Shown here in pieces: positions 17,645-25,634 of a stretch of 64,000 bases of DNA. The position numbers were made by a program, and so were the translations under genes. How positions within the stretch are numbered: position 1 is the stretch's first letter; each line of letters begins with the position of its first letter. Below the pieces are notes generated by a model. It saw only the letters and a program-made list of their open reading frames with translations, searched no databases and had not been told where the DNA came from. The DNA comes from Haladaptatus sp. DYF46 (GTDB lineage Archaea; Halobacteriota; Halobacteria; Halobacteriales; Haladaptataceae). The DNA lies in NCBI RefSeq assembly GCF_021083305.1, contig NZ_JAJFAY010000002.1, positions 434,001 through 498,000 of the forward strand. The letters run 5' to 3'.

Positions 17645-18733
17645 ATGTGGAGTATGCGACGACGCACGTACCTCCAATCGTTGGCACTCGGTATCGCGGG
17701 ACTTGCCGGGTGTATGAGATCTCCCGGACGCTCTACGGGCGCGACGACGGTGGACGGGGAGCGAGGAGTGCGTATCAAAACGGTGGCCATGAACCTCGAA
17801 GTCCCGTGGGGCGCGGACTTCTCCCCCGACGGCGACCTCTATTTTACCGAGCGACCGGGTCGGATCCGACGGATTCGGGACAACGACCACGAGATCATCG
17901 CCGACATGACCAACCGAATCGAGGACGCCGGTGAAGGCGGGTTGCTCGGCCTCGCGTTCCACCCGAAAAACGAGAATCTGGCGTACACGTATCAGACGTA
18001 CGAGAAGGGCGGAAGCTTGCGGAACCGGGTCGTCCGCCATCGCGTCAGCGACGGATTCGAACGCGAGATGGTCGTTCTCGACGGGATCCCGGCATCGTCA
18101 ATTCACGACGGCGGGAGACTGCTGATTCACGACGACTCGTTGTTCGTCACAACCGGGGACGCATCGGACAGCGAACAGGCACAGGACACGGATTCGTTGG
18201 CCGGGAAGGTTCTCAGGGTGACGCTGGACGGGCAACCGCACCCCGACAACCCCTTCGGCAACGAGGTGTTCACCTACGGACACCGAAATCCCCAAGGGCT
18301 TGCGTTCCGCGATGGAACCCTGTTCAGCACGGAACACGGACCGGACGTGAACGACGAAATCAATGTCCTCGAAGTGGGGAACAACTACGGATGGCCCGAC
18401 GTGACCGGGAAGAGTGAGGAGTACACGGACCCGATCGCGACGTACACCCCGACCATCGCACCCGGCGGAGCGACGTTCTACGACGGCCCGATTTCACAGT
18501 GGAAGGGCGACTTCCTATTCGGGTCGCTCGTCGGCACGCACCTCCATCGAGTGCGGATCGACGGACGAAAGGTGGTCGAACAAGAGCGCTTGCTGAACGG
18601 CGAGTACGGACGTCTCCGAACCACCTTCACCGGACCGAAGGGGGACCTGTACGTGATGACGAGCAACCGGGACGGCCGGGCCGAGAATCCCGCGCCGCAG
18701 GACGATCGCATCCTCAAACTCCAACCTGCATAA
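17645..18733 (+). CDS. PQQ-dependent soluble aldose sugar dehydrogenase-like lipoprotein
   Basis: A 362-residue secreted protein. It has a twin-arginine signal (MRRRTYLQSLALG) and lipobox-like LAGC, then a six-bladed beta-propeller of the glucose/sorbosone dehydrogenase type. Typical segments are VPWGADFSPDGDLYFTERPG near the start, GEGGLLGLAFHP, and later YGHRNPQGLAF and STEHGPDVNDEINVL. The enzymes oxidise aldoses with PQQ outside the membrane; whether this organism makes PQQ cannot be seen. It begins 30 bp after the acyltransferase stop, on the same strand. Confidence 0.87.
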   Translation: MWSMRRRTYLQSLALGIAGLAGCMRSPGRSTGATTVDGERGVRIKTVAMNLEVPWGADFSPDGDLYFTERPGRIRRIRDNDHEIIADMTNRIEDAGEGGLLGLAFHPKNENLAYTYQTYEKGGSLRNRVVRHRVSDGFEREMVVLDGIPASSIHDGGRLLIHDDSLFVTTGDASDSEQAQDTDSLAGKVLRVTLDGQPHPDNPFGNEVFTYGHRNPQGLAFRDGTLFSTEHGPDVNDEINVLEVGNNYGWPDVTGKSEEYTDPIATYTPTIAPGGATFYDGPISQWKGDFLFGSLVGTHLHRVRIDGRKVVEQERLLNGEYGRLRTTFTGPKGDLYVMTSNRDGRAENPAPQDDRILKLQPA

Positions 18734-18820
18734 TCCGCAAATCCGTTCAATTCAAAAACACTTCTGAATCCTGTCGTGCGAAGCTACCAAGTAGCATGGT
18801 GGCGTATGTCATAATATCCC

Positions 18821-19099
18821 ATGAACGTCTGGGGGTGGATAATCCTGTACGTCGTCCTGTTCGTAGGCCTACAGCTCCTTATCTACCGATATCTACGGAG
18901 TGAGGACGATTCGCCGCTGTTCGCGTCTACGCCGTCCGGACCCGACGGAGGGATTCCCGACGATATTCGGCGGGAGAGCATCCTCGAAGAGTTCAGCGAC
19001 GAGAACGGCGACAGGCATGTCTGTCCGCACTGCGGCACGGAGAACGGGACCGAGTACACGTTCTGCCGCGAGTGTATCGGCCCGCTCGGCGTGTGGTAG
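18821..19099 (+). CDS. Small membrane-anchored zinc-ribbon protein
   Basis: A 92-residue protein with one N-terminal membrane helix (about residues 3-25, WGWIILYVVLFVGLQLLIY), an acidic linker, and a C-terminal zinc ribbon made of CPHC and CREC (CPHCGTENGTEYTFCREC). The organisation, one helix plus a double-CxxC cytoplasmic ribbon, is common among short haloarchaeal proteins of unknown function. It lies 36 bp before the Nmad3-like gene on the same strand, so the two may form an operon. No specific function can be assigned. Confidence 0.78.
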   Translation: MNVWGWIILYVVLFVGLQLLIYRYLRSEDDSPLFASTPSGPDGGIPDDIRRESILEEFSDENGDRHVCPHCGTENGTEYTFCRECIGPLGVW

Positions 19100-19134
19100 C
19101 CACGTTTTTCCCGCCCGCCAACCGACCGTGAGAC

Positions 19135-19842
19135 ATGCCTCGCGCCGTCGCCATCAACGTCGCCGCCAACACGAACCAACCCGGCGTTCGCGGCCCGATC
19201 TTCCCGGACGGGCGGTTCGAGTACCTCCCGATTCCCGAGTCCGAACCGACCGAACGGGAGGTTCCGACCTACGCCGACCTCGAAACGACCGTCGAACTCC
19301 CGGACGGAGCGGACGAACTGCCCGTCCACCTCGACCCGGAGTTCGCGGAGTACCCCTGCTGTGAACGCTACACCTACGGCGACCCCTTCGGCGTCAAAGC
19401 CCGACCGCTGCTGTCGCTGAGCGCGGGCGATTACGTCCTCTTCTACGCGACGCTCTCGACAGATGGGGAACCGAATCGCGAGTGGATTTCGCCGGAGTGG
19501 GGGACGTACATCATCGGCCAGTTCCGACTCGCACGCGACCCCATTTCCGGCGAGGAGTTCGCGGGACTCCCGGCGGAAACGCGGGCGGTGTTCGAGAACA
19601 ACGCCCACCTGAAGCGCGAGGAGTTCGACGCGAAGGTGTTGGTGGAGGGAAGAACGGACGAGTCGGGACTGTACGAAACCGCGATTCCGCTGAGCAGTCC
19701 CGAGGCGGGGGCGACGGCGAACAGAGTGGTTACGGAGTTGTCGAGCGACTCCGGAAAAGGACCGTGGTGGCGGCGGCCGATGAAGTTCGATGAAGACGGA
19801 GTGGCAGAGATTTTGGAGATGGGGGACGCTGGTCAGTTTTGA
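19135..19842 (+). CDS. Nmad3-like (nucleotide modification-associated domain 3) protein
   Basis: A 235-residue protein. Its opening (AINVAANTNQPGVRGPIFPD, then GRFEYLPIPESEP) matches my knowledge of the Nmad3 family, whose members start with a short strand followed by an IxPDG-R-LPIP motif and are associated with modified-nucleotide or restriction systems in bacteria and phages. A mid-protein LSAGDYVLFYATL and a final basic WWRRPMKF segment are also visible. There is no recognisable methyltransferase or nuclease next door; the role here is unknown. A direct repeat that copies part of tRNA-Gly starts two bases after its stop. Confidence 0.65.
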   Translation: MPRAVAINVAANTNQPGVRGPIFPDGRFEYLPIPESEPTEREVPTYADLETTVELPDGADELPVHLDPEFAEYPCCERYTYGDPFGVKARPLLSLSAGDYVLFYATLSTDGEPNREWISPEWGTYIIGQFRLARDPISGEEFAGLPAETRAVFENNAHLKREEFDAKVLVEGRTDESGLYETAIPLSSPEAGATANRVVTELSSDSGKGPWWRRPMKFDEDGVAEILEMGDAGQF

Positions 19843-19843
19843 T

Positions 19844-19901
19844 GAGCGCATCCGCTCGTCACCTTCGTTCCTCGCAGGATGCACCGACCGGGAGTTGAAC
19901 C
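19844..19901. repeat. 58-bp direct repeat, outer copy (includes 3' end of tRNA-Gly)
   Basis: Identical over 58 bp to 19954-20011, an offset of 110 bp. The first 36 bp are sequence that lies downstream of tRNA-Gly, and the last 22 bp are the tRNA's discriminator, 3' acceptor strand and 3' T-arm. The tRNA part stops inside the T-loop, so this copy is not a functional gene. A short hairpin follows (CGAGCGA 19901-19907 with TCGCTCG 19920-19926). Confidence 0.9.
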
Positions 19902-19953
19902 GAGCGAGACGACCTCGCTTCGCTCGGCTGCGACTCGCTTGCGCAACGCCCGC

Positions 19954-20011
19954 GAGCGCATCCGCTCGTCACCTTCGTTCCTCGCAGGATGCACCGACCG
20001 GGAGTTGAACC
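19954..20011. repeat. 58-bp direct repeat, copy overlapping tRNA-Gly
   Basis: Second copy of the 58-bp repeat at 19844-19901. Here it runs into the intact tRNA-Gly gene: 19990-20011 are the last 22 bases of the tRNA. The arrangement resembles the flanks left by an element that integrates at a tRNA 3' end, though only 52 bp separate the copies. Confidence 0.9.
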
Positions 20012-20060
20012 CGGGCTATAAGCTTGGGAAGCTTATGTCCTGCCACTAGACCACCGGTGC
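19990..20060 (-). tRNA. tRNA-Gly (anticodon CCC)
   Basis: On the minus strand the sequence folds as a complete tRNA of 71 nt: acceptor GCACCGG paired with CCGGTGC-type 3' end, D-arm with GTC/GAC, anticodon arm TAAGC-TTCCCAA-GCTTA with anticodon CCC, and T-arm CCGGG-TTCAACT-CCCGG. The discriminator is A and no CCA is encoded. CCC reads GGG glycine codons. No intron is present. The 3' end is part of a 58-bp direct repeat, and a hairpin with a matching acceptor stem lies just 5' of the gene. Confidence 0.95.
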
Positions 20061-20084
20061 ATACTCTCGCTTCGCGTCGAGTAT

Positions 20085-20128
20085 GCACCGTGATTCGCAA
20101 ATCCATCGGATTTGCTCACCACCGGTGC
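20085..20128 (-). repeat. Hairpin that copies the tRNA-Gly acceptor ends
   Basis: Read on the minus strand this begins GCACCGGTGG, identical to the first ten bases of tRNA-Gly, and ends CGGTGC, which pairs with GCACCG. In between is a perfect 8-bp hairpin (20097-20104 with 20108-20115). It looks like a tRNA fragment or a deletion product whose interior has been replaced. It is 25 bp upstream of the tRNA 5' end, next to another 8-bp inverted repeat (20059-20066 with 20079-20086). Confidence 0.6.
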
Positions 20129-20268
20129 TTTGAACTCGATAACGAAAGCGAGCAGTTGCGTCACTCACCGTTTCATTCCGCGCTCACTTCAACGTAGCGT
20201 TTCGGACGTTCGTCCAGAAATACGATGACGAGGGGAGGTTTTAGTCACCCGCGTTCCTACGACCATAC

Positions 20269-21063
20269 ATGATAGACCTCGAACTGTCCGACGAGGAACT
20301 CGACGCACATCGCGACCACATCGTGTCGTTCATCCGTGAGACGGTGGCAGACGCGGGAACTGACTCGGCGGTGCTCGGCCTGTCGGGCGGTATCGACAGC
20401 ACGCTGACGGCCTACCTCGCGGCGGAAGCGCTGGGAACGGAGAACCTCCACGGACTCGTCATGCCCGGCGCGGTGAGCAGGGAGGACAACATGAGCGACG
20501 CCGAATGGGTCGCCACGGAACTCGGCATCGCCTACGACGTGTTCGAAATCAACCCCATCGTGGACACGTTCCTCGACGCCTACTCGGAGGCCGAGGGTGA
20601 CCAAATGGCGGTCGGCAACGCCCGCGCCCGAACCCGCGCGGTGATGAACTACCTCGTCGCCAACGCCGAAGGGTCGGTCGTCCTCGGAACCGGCAACCGG
20701 ACCGAGGCGCTGGTCGGGTACTTCACGAAGTACGGCGACGGCGCGGTGGACTGTCACCCCATCGGCAACCTCTACAAACAGCAGGTGCGCCAACTCGCAA
20801 AGCACGTCGGCGTGACCGACGAACTCGCCGAAAAGGAAGCGACGGCGGGGCTGTGGGCGGGGCAGACCGACGAGGAGGAGTTGGGCATCGACTACGACAC
20901 GCTCGATGCGATTCTGGCGCTGCACGTGGATGGTCCGCTGTCGATTTCGGCGACGGCGCGACAGGTCGAAGGTGCGACGGAGGCAGACGTGCGACGAATC
21001 GGCGAGATGTACGAGCGAAGCGAACACAAACGCGCCGCCCCGCCAGCGCCGGAGTCGTTGTAG
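20269..21063 (+). CDS. nadE: NAD+ synthase (ammonia-dependent)
   Basis: NadE amidates nicotinic acid adenine dinucleotide to NAD+ using ATP and ammonia. The 264-residue product has only the synthetase domain, with no glutaminase domain. The PP-loop SGGIDS is at residues 39-44; GNARARTRAVMNYLVAN, GTGNRTEALVGYFTKYGDG and KEATAGLWAGQTDEEELG follow as expected. Start MIDLELSDEEL is short and acidic, as in haloarchaeal homologues. It follows the tRNA-Gly region and has no obvious operon partner. Confidence 0.95.
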   Translation: MIDLELSDEELDAHRDHIVSFIRETVADAGTDSAVLGLSGGIDSTLTAYLAAEALGTENLHGLVMPGAVSREDNMSDAEWVATELGIAYDVFEINPIVDTFLDAYSEAEGDQMAVGNARARTRAVMNYLVANAEGSVVLGTGNRTEALVGYFTKYGDGAVDCHPIGNLYKQQVRQLAKHVGVTDELAEKEATAGLWAGQTDEEELGIDYDTLDAILALHVDGPLSISATARQVEGATEADVRRIGEMYERSEHKRAAPPAPESL

Positions 21064-21076
21064 GTTCCCACGTTCC

Positions 21077-21180
21077 GCTTTTCCGCTTTTCCGCTTTCCC
21101 GCTTTTCCGCTTTTCTATCCTTTCCGGCCTTTCATCCTTCTGCCTTTCCAGCCGTTCCATCCTTTCCCGCCTTTCGATCA
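21077..21180. repeat. Pyrimidine-rich tandem degenerate repeat between nadE and the enoyl-CoA hydratase gene
   Basis: Between the two convergent genes the plus strand reads as nine to ten imperfect units of 9-12 bases built on the pattern C-C-(G)-C-TTTTC or C-C-(A/T)-TCCTTTC. The early units (21077-21110) are nearly identical CCGCTTTT; later ones diverge. It is almost free of purines on this strand. No coding frame is supported, and it may act as a bidirectional terminator or be slippage-generated. Confidence 0.75.
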
Positions 21181-21199
21181 CACCTGGCGGGTTTCTCGG

Positions 21200-21898
21200 C
21201 TACTCGCGGCGGGCGGCGATGTCGTCGGCGTTCGCCGCGACGAGTTTTCCGAACACGTTCGCTTCGCGGGCAAGTTGGTCGGACCGCGGCGAGCGGTCAC
21301 GGATTCGACCTTTGACGGCACGAAGTGCGTCGGGGTCGTTCGCCGCGAGCTCGTCGGCTACTGCACGCGGTCGGTCGGTGACGCGGGAGACCAATCCCAT
21401 CCGGTGGGCTTCGGCGGCGTCGATGACGCGCCCCGAAAGCGCGAGGTCGAGCGCGTCGCCCATCCCGACGATTTCCGGAAGGCGGGCCGTCCCGCCCCAC
21501 GCGCCGAAGATGCCGAGGCTGACGCCCGGTTCGGAGAACGTCGCCTCCGGGGTGGCGACCCGCAGGTCACACGCCAGCGCGAGTTCGACGCCGCCGCCGC
21601 GCGCCGGGCCGTCGATTCCGGCGACGACGACGCTTTCTGCGCCTTCGATATCGTCCGCTACCCGCTGGCCGTGGGTGGCGAGCGCGTTCGCCGACTCCTC
21701 GTCCGACCCGGCCACCACGTCGAGGTCCGCACCGGCACAGAACGCCGTACCCGCGCCATGGAGATAGACGACGGGTTGTTCGGCCTCCCGAACCGCCTCG
21801 GAGAGGGCTTCCAGTCCGTCGAGGGTGAGCGCGTTTCTGCGTTCCGGACGGTCGAAGGTCACGATTCTAGCTTTCGGGTCGTCAGCGATGCGAATCAT
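21200..21898 (-). CDS. Enoyl-CoA hydratase/isomerase family protein
   Basis: A 232-residue crotonase-superfamily protein. The two oxyanion-hole segments are present: GTAFCAGADLDVVAG (about residues 50-64) and DGPARGGGVELALACDLRVA (about 95-114). The first catalytic glutamate position in the GGGVELA segment has Glu, but the second family glutamate near FGAWGGTARL is not evident, so hydratase activity is uncertain and other crotonase reactions are possible. The length is slightly short for the family (typically 255-265). It is divergent from the following gene with 59 bp between starts. Confidence 0.85.
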   Translation of the reverse strand: MIRIADDPKARIVTFDRPERRNALTLDGLEALSEAVREAEQPVVYLHGAGTAFCAGADLDVVAGSDEESANALATHGQRVADDIEGAESVVVAGIDGPARGGGVELALACDLRVATPEATFSEPGVSLGIFGAWGGTARLPEIVGMGDALDLALSGRVIDAAEAHRMGLVSRVTDRPRAVADELAANDPDALRAVKGRIRDRSPRSDQLAREANVFGKLVAANADDIAARRE

Positions 21899-21957
21899 GG
21901 AAACGCGTTGGAGACGCTTTCCAAAGGTCTTTGGCGATTCCGTCGTAAGTTCCGATA

Positions 21958-22599
21958 ATGGAAGAGGCCGCCCGGGCGCGCGGAGCTGCGCGCGAGGCTA
22001 TCGGAGATATCACGCCAGCGCACCTCCGCGACCACATCGACGGACTGCTGAAGTCATCGACGGTCGTTCCGGGGGTGTTGACGGTATTGAGCGCACAAGC
22101 GGTCGAGAGCGGAGCCAGCGCCACGGAAGTCGAGACTCGCGCCGCGGGAGTACAACTCATCTACGAAGGGTTGGGTCTCACCCGAACACTCTCACGCGAC
22201 GAACCGTGGAACGGCGATCCGCCGCACACCGAGAGCAACGTCGCCATCCTGGCGGCGGACGTGATGGTATCGCGCGGATTTTCGTTGTTGGCTCGAACGG
22301 AAGCGGCCGATACGGCCGTTCGGACCGTCAAATCGTTCGGTCGGGACCAGACCGAGCGCCGAACCGACAACGCACTCGAAACCGACGTGTTCGAACTCGC
22401 GATCGTCGCGGGGACGACGGCCACCGGCAGCGACGTTCCCACCGGTATCCGACGATACGCCGAACGCCTCGCCGTCACGGTCGCCGACCGCGACTCGACG
22501 GAGATGCTCTTCGACGAGGCGGTAGATATGCTGACAAAACTGTCGGGGAGACAGCCGAATTGGGGGGACGAAACCCCGTCGTCAGCCACCGATCCCTGA
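21958..22599 (+). CDS. Haloarchaeal protein distantly resembling isoprenyl diphosphate synthases (DUF7114-type)
   Basis: A 213-residue protein, mostly helical. The segment ILAADVMVSRGFSLLART resembles the GDxLLAxAF helix of polyprenyl diphosphate synthases, and LETDVFELAIVAGTTATG resembles their LF..A...GA..AG helix. The aspartate-rich DDxxD motifs needed for prenyl transfer are absent, so it is probably a non-catalytic relative. I associate it with a haloarchaeal family of unknown function. It starts 59 bp from the divergent enoyl-CoA hydratase gene and ends 50 bp before tRNA-Thr. Confidence 0.65.
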   Translation: MEEAARARGAAREAIGDITPAHLRDHIDGLLKSSTVVPGVLTVLSAQAVESGASATEVETRAAGVQLIYEGLGLTRTLSRDEPWNGDPPHTESNVAILAADVMVSRGFSLLARTEAADTAVRTVKSFGRDQTERRTDNALETDVFELAIVAGTTATGSDVPTGIRRYAERLAVTVADRDSTEMLFDEAVDMLTKLSGRQPNWGDETPSSATDP

Positions 22600-22649
22600 C
22601 GCGAATCGAAACGCCTAAACCCGGTTCGGCGTGTAGAAATTATTGCCGC

Positions 22650-22721
22650 GCCTGGGTAGCTTAGCGGTAAAGCGCGTCCTTGGTAAGGACGAGAGCCCGG
22701 GTTCAAATCCCGGCCTAGGCT
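22650..22721 (+). tRNA. tRNA-Thr (anticodon GGT)
   Basis: A 72-nt cloverleaf: acceptor GCCTGGG with CCTAGGC (one G-T pair), D-arm, anticodon arm CGTCC-TTGGTAA-GGACG with anticodon GGT reading ACC/ACT threonine codons, and T-arm CCGGG-TTCAAAT-CCCGG. The discriminator is T. No intron and no encoded CCA. It is a single gene on the plus strand, transcribed toward a gene-poor stretch. Confidence 0.96.
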
Positions 22722-23137
22722 TTCTTCGATTTTCGCACTCCCTATACCGATATTTGTCAAATCCGACTAACGGCCCCGGATTTCGGGGGAGACCGACGGC
22801 GACGGAGTACTGGCGAGTGTTACTATCGTCCACCGTTCCCGCTCCATTTTCGAGTATCGGTGCCGAACCCTGTCTGACATTTGAGGAGAAGGCGGAACTC
22901 CTGTCGAGTTAGAAGAAAGATAGGCTCGTGTGCACGCCCGAATCAGCCGAAACAAGAACGGTCGAAACCTCCGGGAAGGCGGCACGATGCGTGACCTCGT
23001 TTTGACGAACGGACTCCGGTGGCCCAGTTTGTTTCGAAAGCCGATCCAGAGATGTTGGTTTATCTGATATATAGACTATCGACCTTCTACTTTACTGTAA
23101 TAATAGGAAAGTTGAATACTCCAACAGTTGTGGATGC
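22722..23137. other. Gene-free stretch after tRNA-Thr
   Basis: No supported gene. Frames through it are interrupted or only extend the tRNA in wrong frames. The last 100 bases before the next gene turn AT-rich, with GATATATAG near 23066-23074 as a possible promoter element for the PQQ-propeller gene. Confidence 0.45.
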
Positions 23138-24772
23138 ATGCCCGCAGACAACAGACGGACGTTCCTGAAGACGGTCGGAGTCACCGCTGGCGCCCTCAGC
23201 CTGACCGGAACAGGTGTGGTTCTCGCACAGCAAGACGAAGAGAGCGACGACACCGACAGTGCCGACAGTGACGACAGTAGTAACGACACGCAAATAAAAA
23301 CGACCGCGTGGTCCACGCACCGCGGCGGCGCCGGGCGCACTGGTTCGACCACCGAAGACGGCCCCGGCCCGGACGTGACCACGGACTGGTCCACGGCGCT
23401 GAACGGCAGCATGTGGACGAACGAACCCGTGATCGTTGACGGCGTCCTCTACCTCGCGGTTGCGACGACGAGCGACGAGTCGGAGACGACCGGCTACATC
23501 GTCGCGTACGACCTCGAAACCGGCGAGGAGAAGTGGCGACGGGACGACATTCCGGAACCGAAAACGCCGACGGTCGGTGACGGGATGGTCTTCTTTGCGA
23601 CGGTAACGCGCGACTATCCATCGAACGACGACGGCGGACTGTTCGGACTGGATGCCGAAACGGGGGAAACGGTTTGGCACGACGTCGGCCCATACGAGTG
23701 GACGAACCCGGTACTGGTCGATGGGAGGTTGTTCGTCGTCCAACCGCCACAGCAGTACGTCTTGGAACTCGACCCCGAAACGGGCGAGAGAAAGCACACC
23801 GAGATCGATCAAAAAATCGCAACCGAACCGAGTTACGAGGACGGGACGCTCTTTTTCCGCCAAGGCGTCGCAATGGATTCCGACGACTGGTCGAAGACGT
23901 GGGAGATATCCGACGAGAATTTCGATTTCAGACTCGACGCGGTCAACAATGGGTACGTGTACGGTATCAGGGACGGCCAATACGGCATCGCGGTGCAAGC
24001 GCGGTCGGCCGAAGACGCGTCGGTGGAGTGGGCGATGCGCCCCGGCGTGAACGACGACGACTACGGACGACTGGCCGTCACCGACGACTACGTGTTCTTC
24101 TCCAGTTCGAATGACGACGACCCCGACCAAATAGACGCATTCGACGCGAAAACCGGCGAGTTGGTGTGGTCGAACGAATACGAGATGGAGATTACCAGCG
24201 ACCTAACCGTCTCGAACGGCACGCTGTACGTCAGCGGGCGGACGGGAACGGAGTCGAAAACCGGCGACGCAGTCGTGCTCGCACTCGACGCGGCGACGAA
24301 CGACGAACGGTGGCGCTACACGTTCGGGAGTACGGACTCCGAGGACGTCGGCCCTGCCGCCAGCACGTCCGTCGTCGCGGACGGGAAACTCTACACGTCC
24401 ACGTTCCCGGCGGGAACGGACACCGACGCCAGATACGTCAAGGACTCCACCTTCTACGCTCTCGGAGCGGACGACGGTTCTGACGACGATTCCGACGATA
24501 AATCGCCGGAGGCCTGCATCGAAGCCACGCCGTCACTCGACTCCCGTGACCTCGAAGCGGGTGACACCGTCCACCTCGAAACCTGTTCCACCTGCTACAC
24601 GGACGAGGGGCCAACGCACGAGTGGGACACCGACGGCGACGGCGACTACGACGAAACCGGCCATTCCGTCGATGTGGCGGTTCCGCGGTGTGGCAGTCTG
24701 AAAGTGACGCTTCGCGTCACCGACGCCGACGGGGATTCCGACACCGAGCGTGTCGAAATCTCTGCGAGCTGA
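23138..24772 (+). CDS. Secreted PQQ-like beta-propeller protein with a C-terminal PKD-type domain
   Basis: A 544-residue secreted protein. The N-terminus (NRRTFLKTVGVTAGALSLTG) is a twin-arginine signal. An Asp/Ser-rich linker follows, then about 70-455 carry PQQ-like repeats with the pattern AYDLETGEEKWRRDD, GLDAETGETVWHD and FDAKTGELVWSNEYE. The C-terminal 85 residues resemble a PKD/Ig-like domain (YTDEGPTHEWDTDGDGDYDE, then TLRVTDADGDSDTERVE). Such proteins act at the cell surface in binding or assembly; no enzyme activity is implied. Confidence 0.85.
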   Translation: MPADNRRTFLKTVGVTAGALSLTGTGVVLAQQDEESDDTDSADSDDSSNDTQIKTTAWSTHRGGAGRTGSTTEDGPGPDVTTDWSTALNGSMWTNEPVIVDGVLYLAVATTSDESETTGYIVAYDLETGEEKWRRDDIPEPKTPTVGDGMVFFATVTRDYPSNDDGGLFGLDAETGETVWHDVGPYEWTNPVLVDGRLFVVQPPQQYVLELDPETGERKHTEIDQKIATEPSYEDGTLFFRQGVAMDSDDWSKTWEISDENFDFRLDAVNNGYVYGIRDGQYGIAVQARSAEDASVEWAMRPGVNDDDYGRLAVTDDYVFFSSSNDDDPDQIDAFDAKTGELVWSNEYEMEITSDLTVSNGTLYVSGRTGTESKTGDAVVLALDAATNDERWRYTFGSTDSEDVGPAASTSVVADGKLYTSTFPAGTDTDARYVKDSTFYALGADDGSDDDSDDKSPEACIEATPSLDSRDLEAGDTVHLETCSTCYTDEGPTHEWDTDGDGDYDETGHSVDVAVPRCGSLKVTLRVTDADGDSDTERVEISAS

Positions 24773-24993
24773 TTCCGCTTCCCTCCGCCCTTTTTCGGGT
24801 GCGCCGTTTTTATTCGATTAATGGAAAGTTAATGGGCAAAAGTACCGGGTTGCTGTCTCTGTTGGATTTTTCGAAACAGACGATTTAGAAACGTGCATCC
24901 AACACCGTGTTCAGTTAGCTATTTATTCAATATTACTTAACAGATAGCCTTGGTTTCATCTTTAGTTCCTCCCACATCTTGTATCGATCGCGT

Positions 24994-25542
24994 ATGCAAC
25001 AGACACGTAGGAAGTTTCTCGTAGGTGTAGCATCGGTGGCAACGATCGGCACCGGGGCGACCCTCGTCACGGGCGAGGATGCGAACGCCTATTCGAGCCT
25101 CTATTTCGCAAGCGTTACTCCGGAACGGGAGATGGTGACGTTCGGGAATGAATCGATCCACGACGTTGACGTTTCGGGCTGTGTTGTCGCCTTTGAATAT
25201 GGAAATAGTGAAACCAACCAGCGACAAACGATCCCCAGCGGGACGAAAATCGGCGGCGGCCAGCGGCTCATCGTGGCAACCGGTGCAGAAGAGGTTCCAG
25301 AGGCCGACGTGACATTCGATTACGACAGCGAAGTGATTGATAACGACGGAAACGACGTTATTACACTGCTTTCGCCCGACAAATCGGAGGTGTTGTGCAG
25401 TAGTGAGGACGAGCAAACGACGACTAATTCCACGACTTCCGACGATTCCACTACCACTACGACCTCCGACGACACTGACGACACCACCACGACAACGACT
25501 ACGGGCGACAACTCCGGCGAGTCGGACGATTCCGATTGCTGA
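24994..25542 (+). CDS. Secreted Tat protein with a lamin-tail-like domain and Thr/Asp-rich tail
   Basis: A 182-residue secreted protein. The signal MQQTRRKFLVGVASVATIGT is twin-arginine type. Residues 33-130 resemble the lamin tail domain (LTD), an Ig-like fold: EMVTFGNESIHDVDVSGCVV, then QTIPSGTKIGGGQRLIVATG. The last 50 residues are Thr/Ser/Asp repeats, a likely O-glycosylated spacer. The frame opens five codons earlier at a TTG; the ATG at 24994 gives the better signal. Its stop lies in a region where the next frame opens, but the true TrkA start is 93 bp downstream. Confidence 0.78.
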   Translation: MQQTRRKFLVGVASVATIGTGATLVTGEDANAYSSLYFASVTPEREMVTFGNESIHDVDVSGCVVAFEYGNSETNQRQTIPSGTKIGGGQRLIVATGAEEVPEADVTFDYDSEVIDNDGNDVITLLSPDKSEVLCSSEDEQTTTNSTTSDDSTTTTTSDDTDDTTTTTTTGDNSGESDDSDC

Positions 25543-25634
25543 CGACGGTCGAATCGAGTTTCCTTTTTCGCACTGCGTCCTCTCCGCGCACGACTCACAC
25601 CAACGTTTTTGTGCTTCCTATGCGATTCACAACC

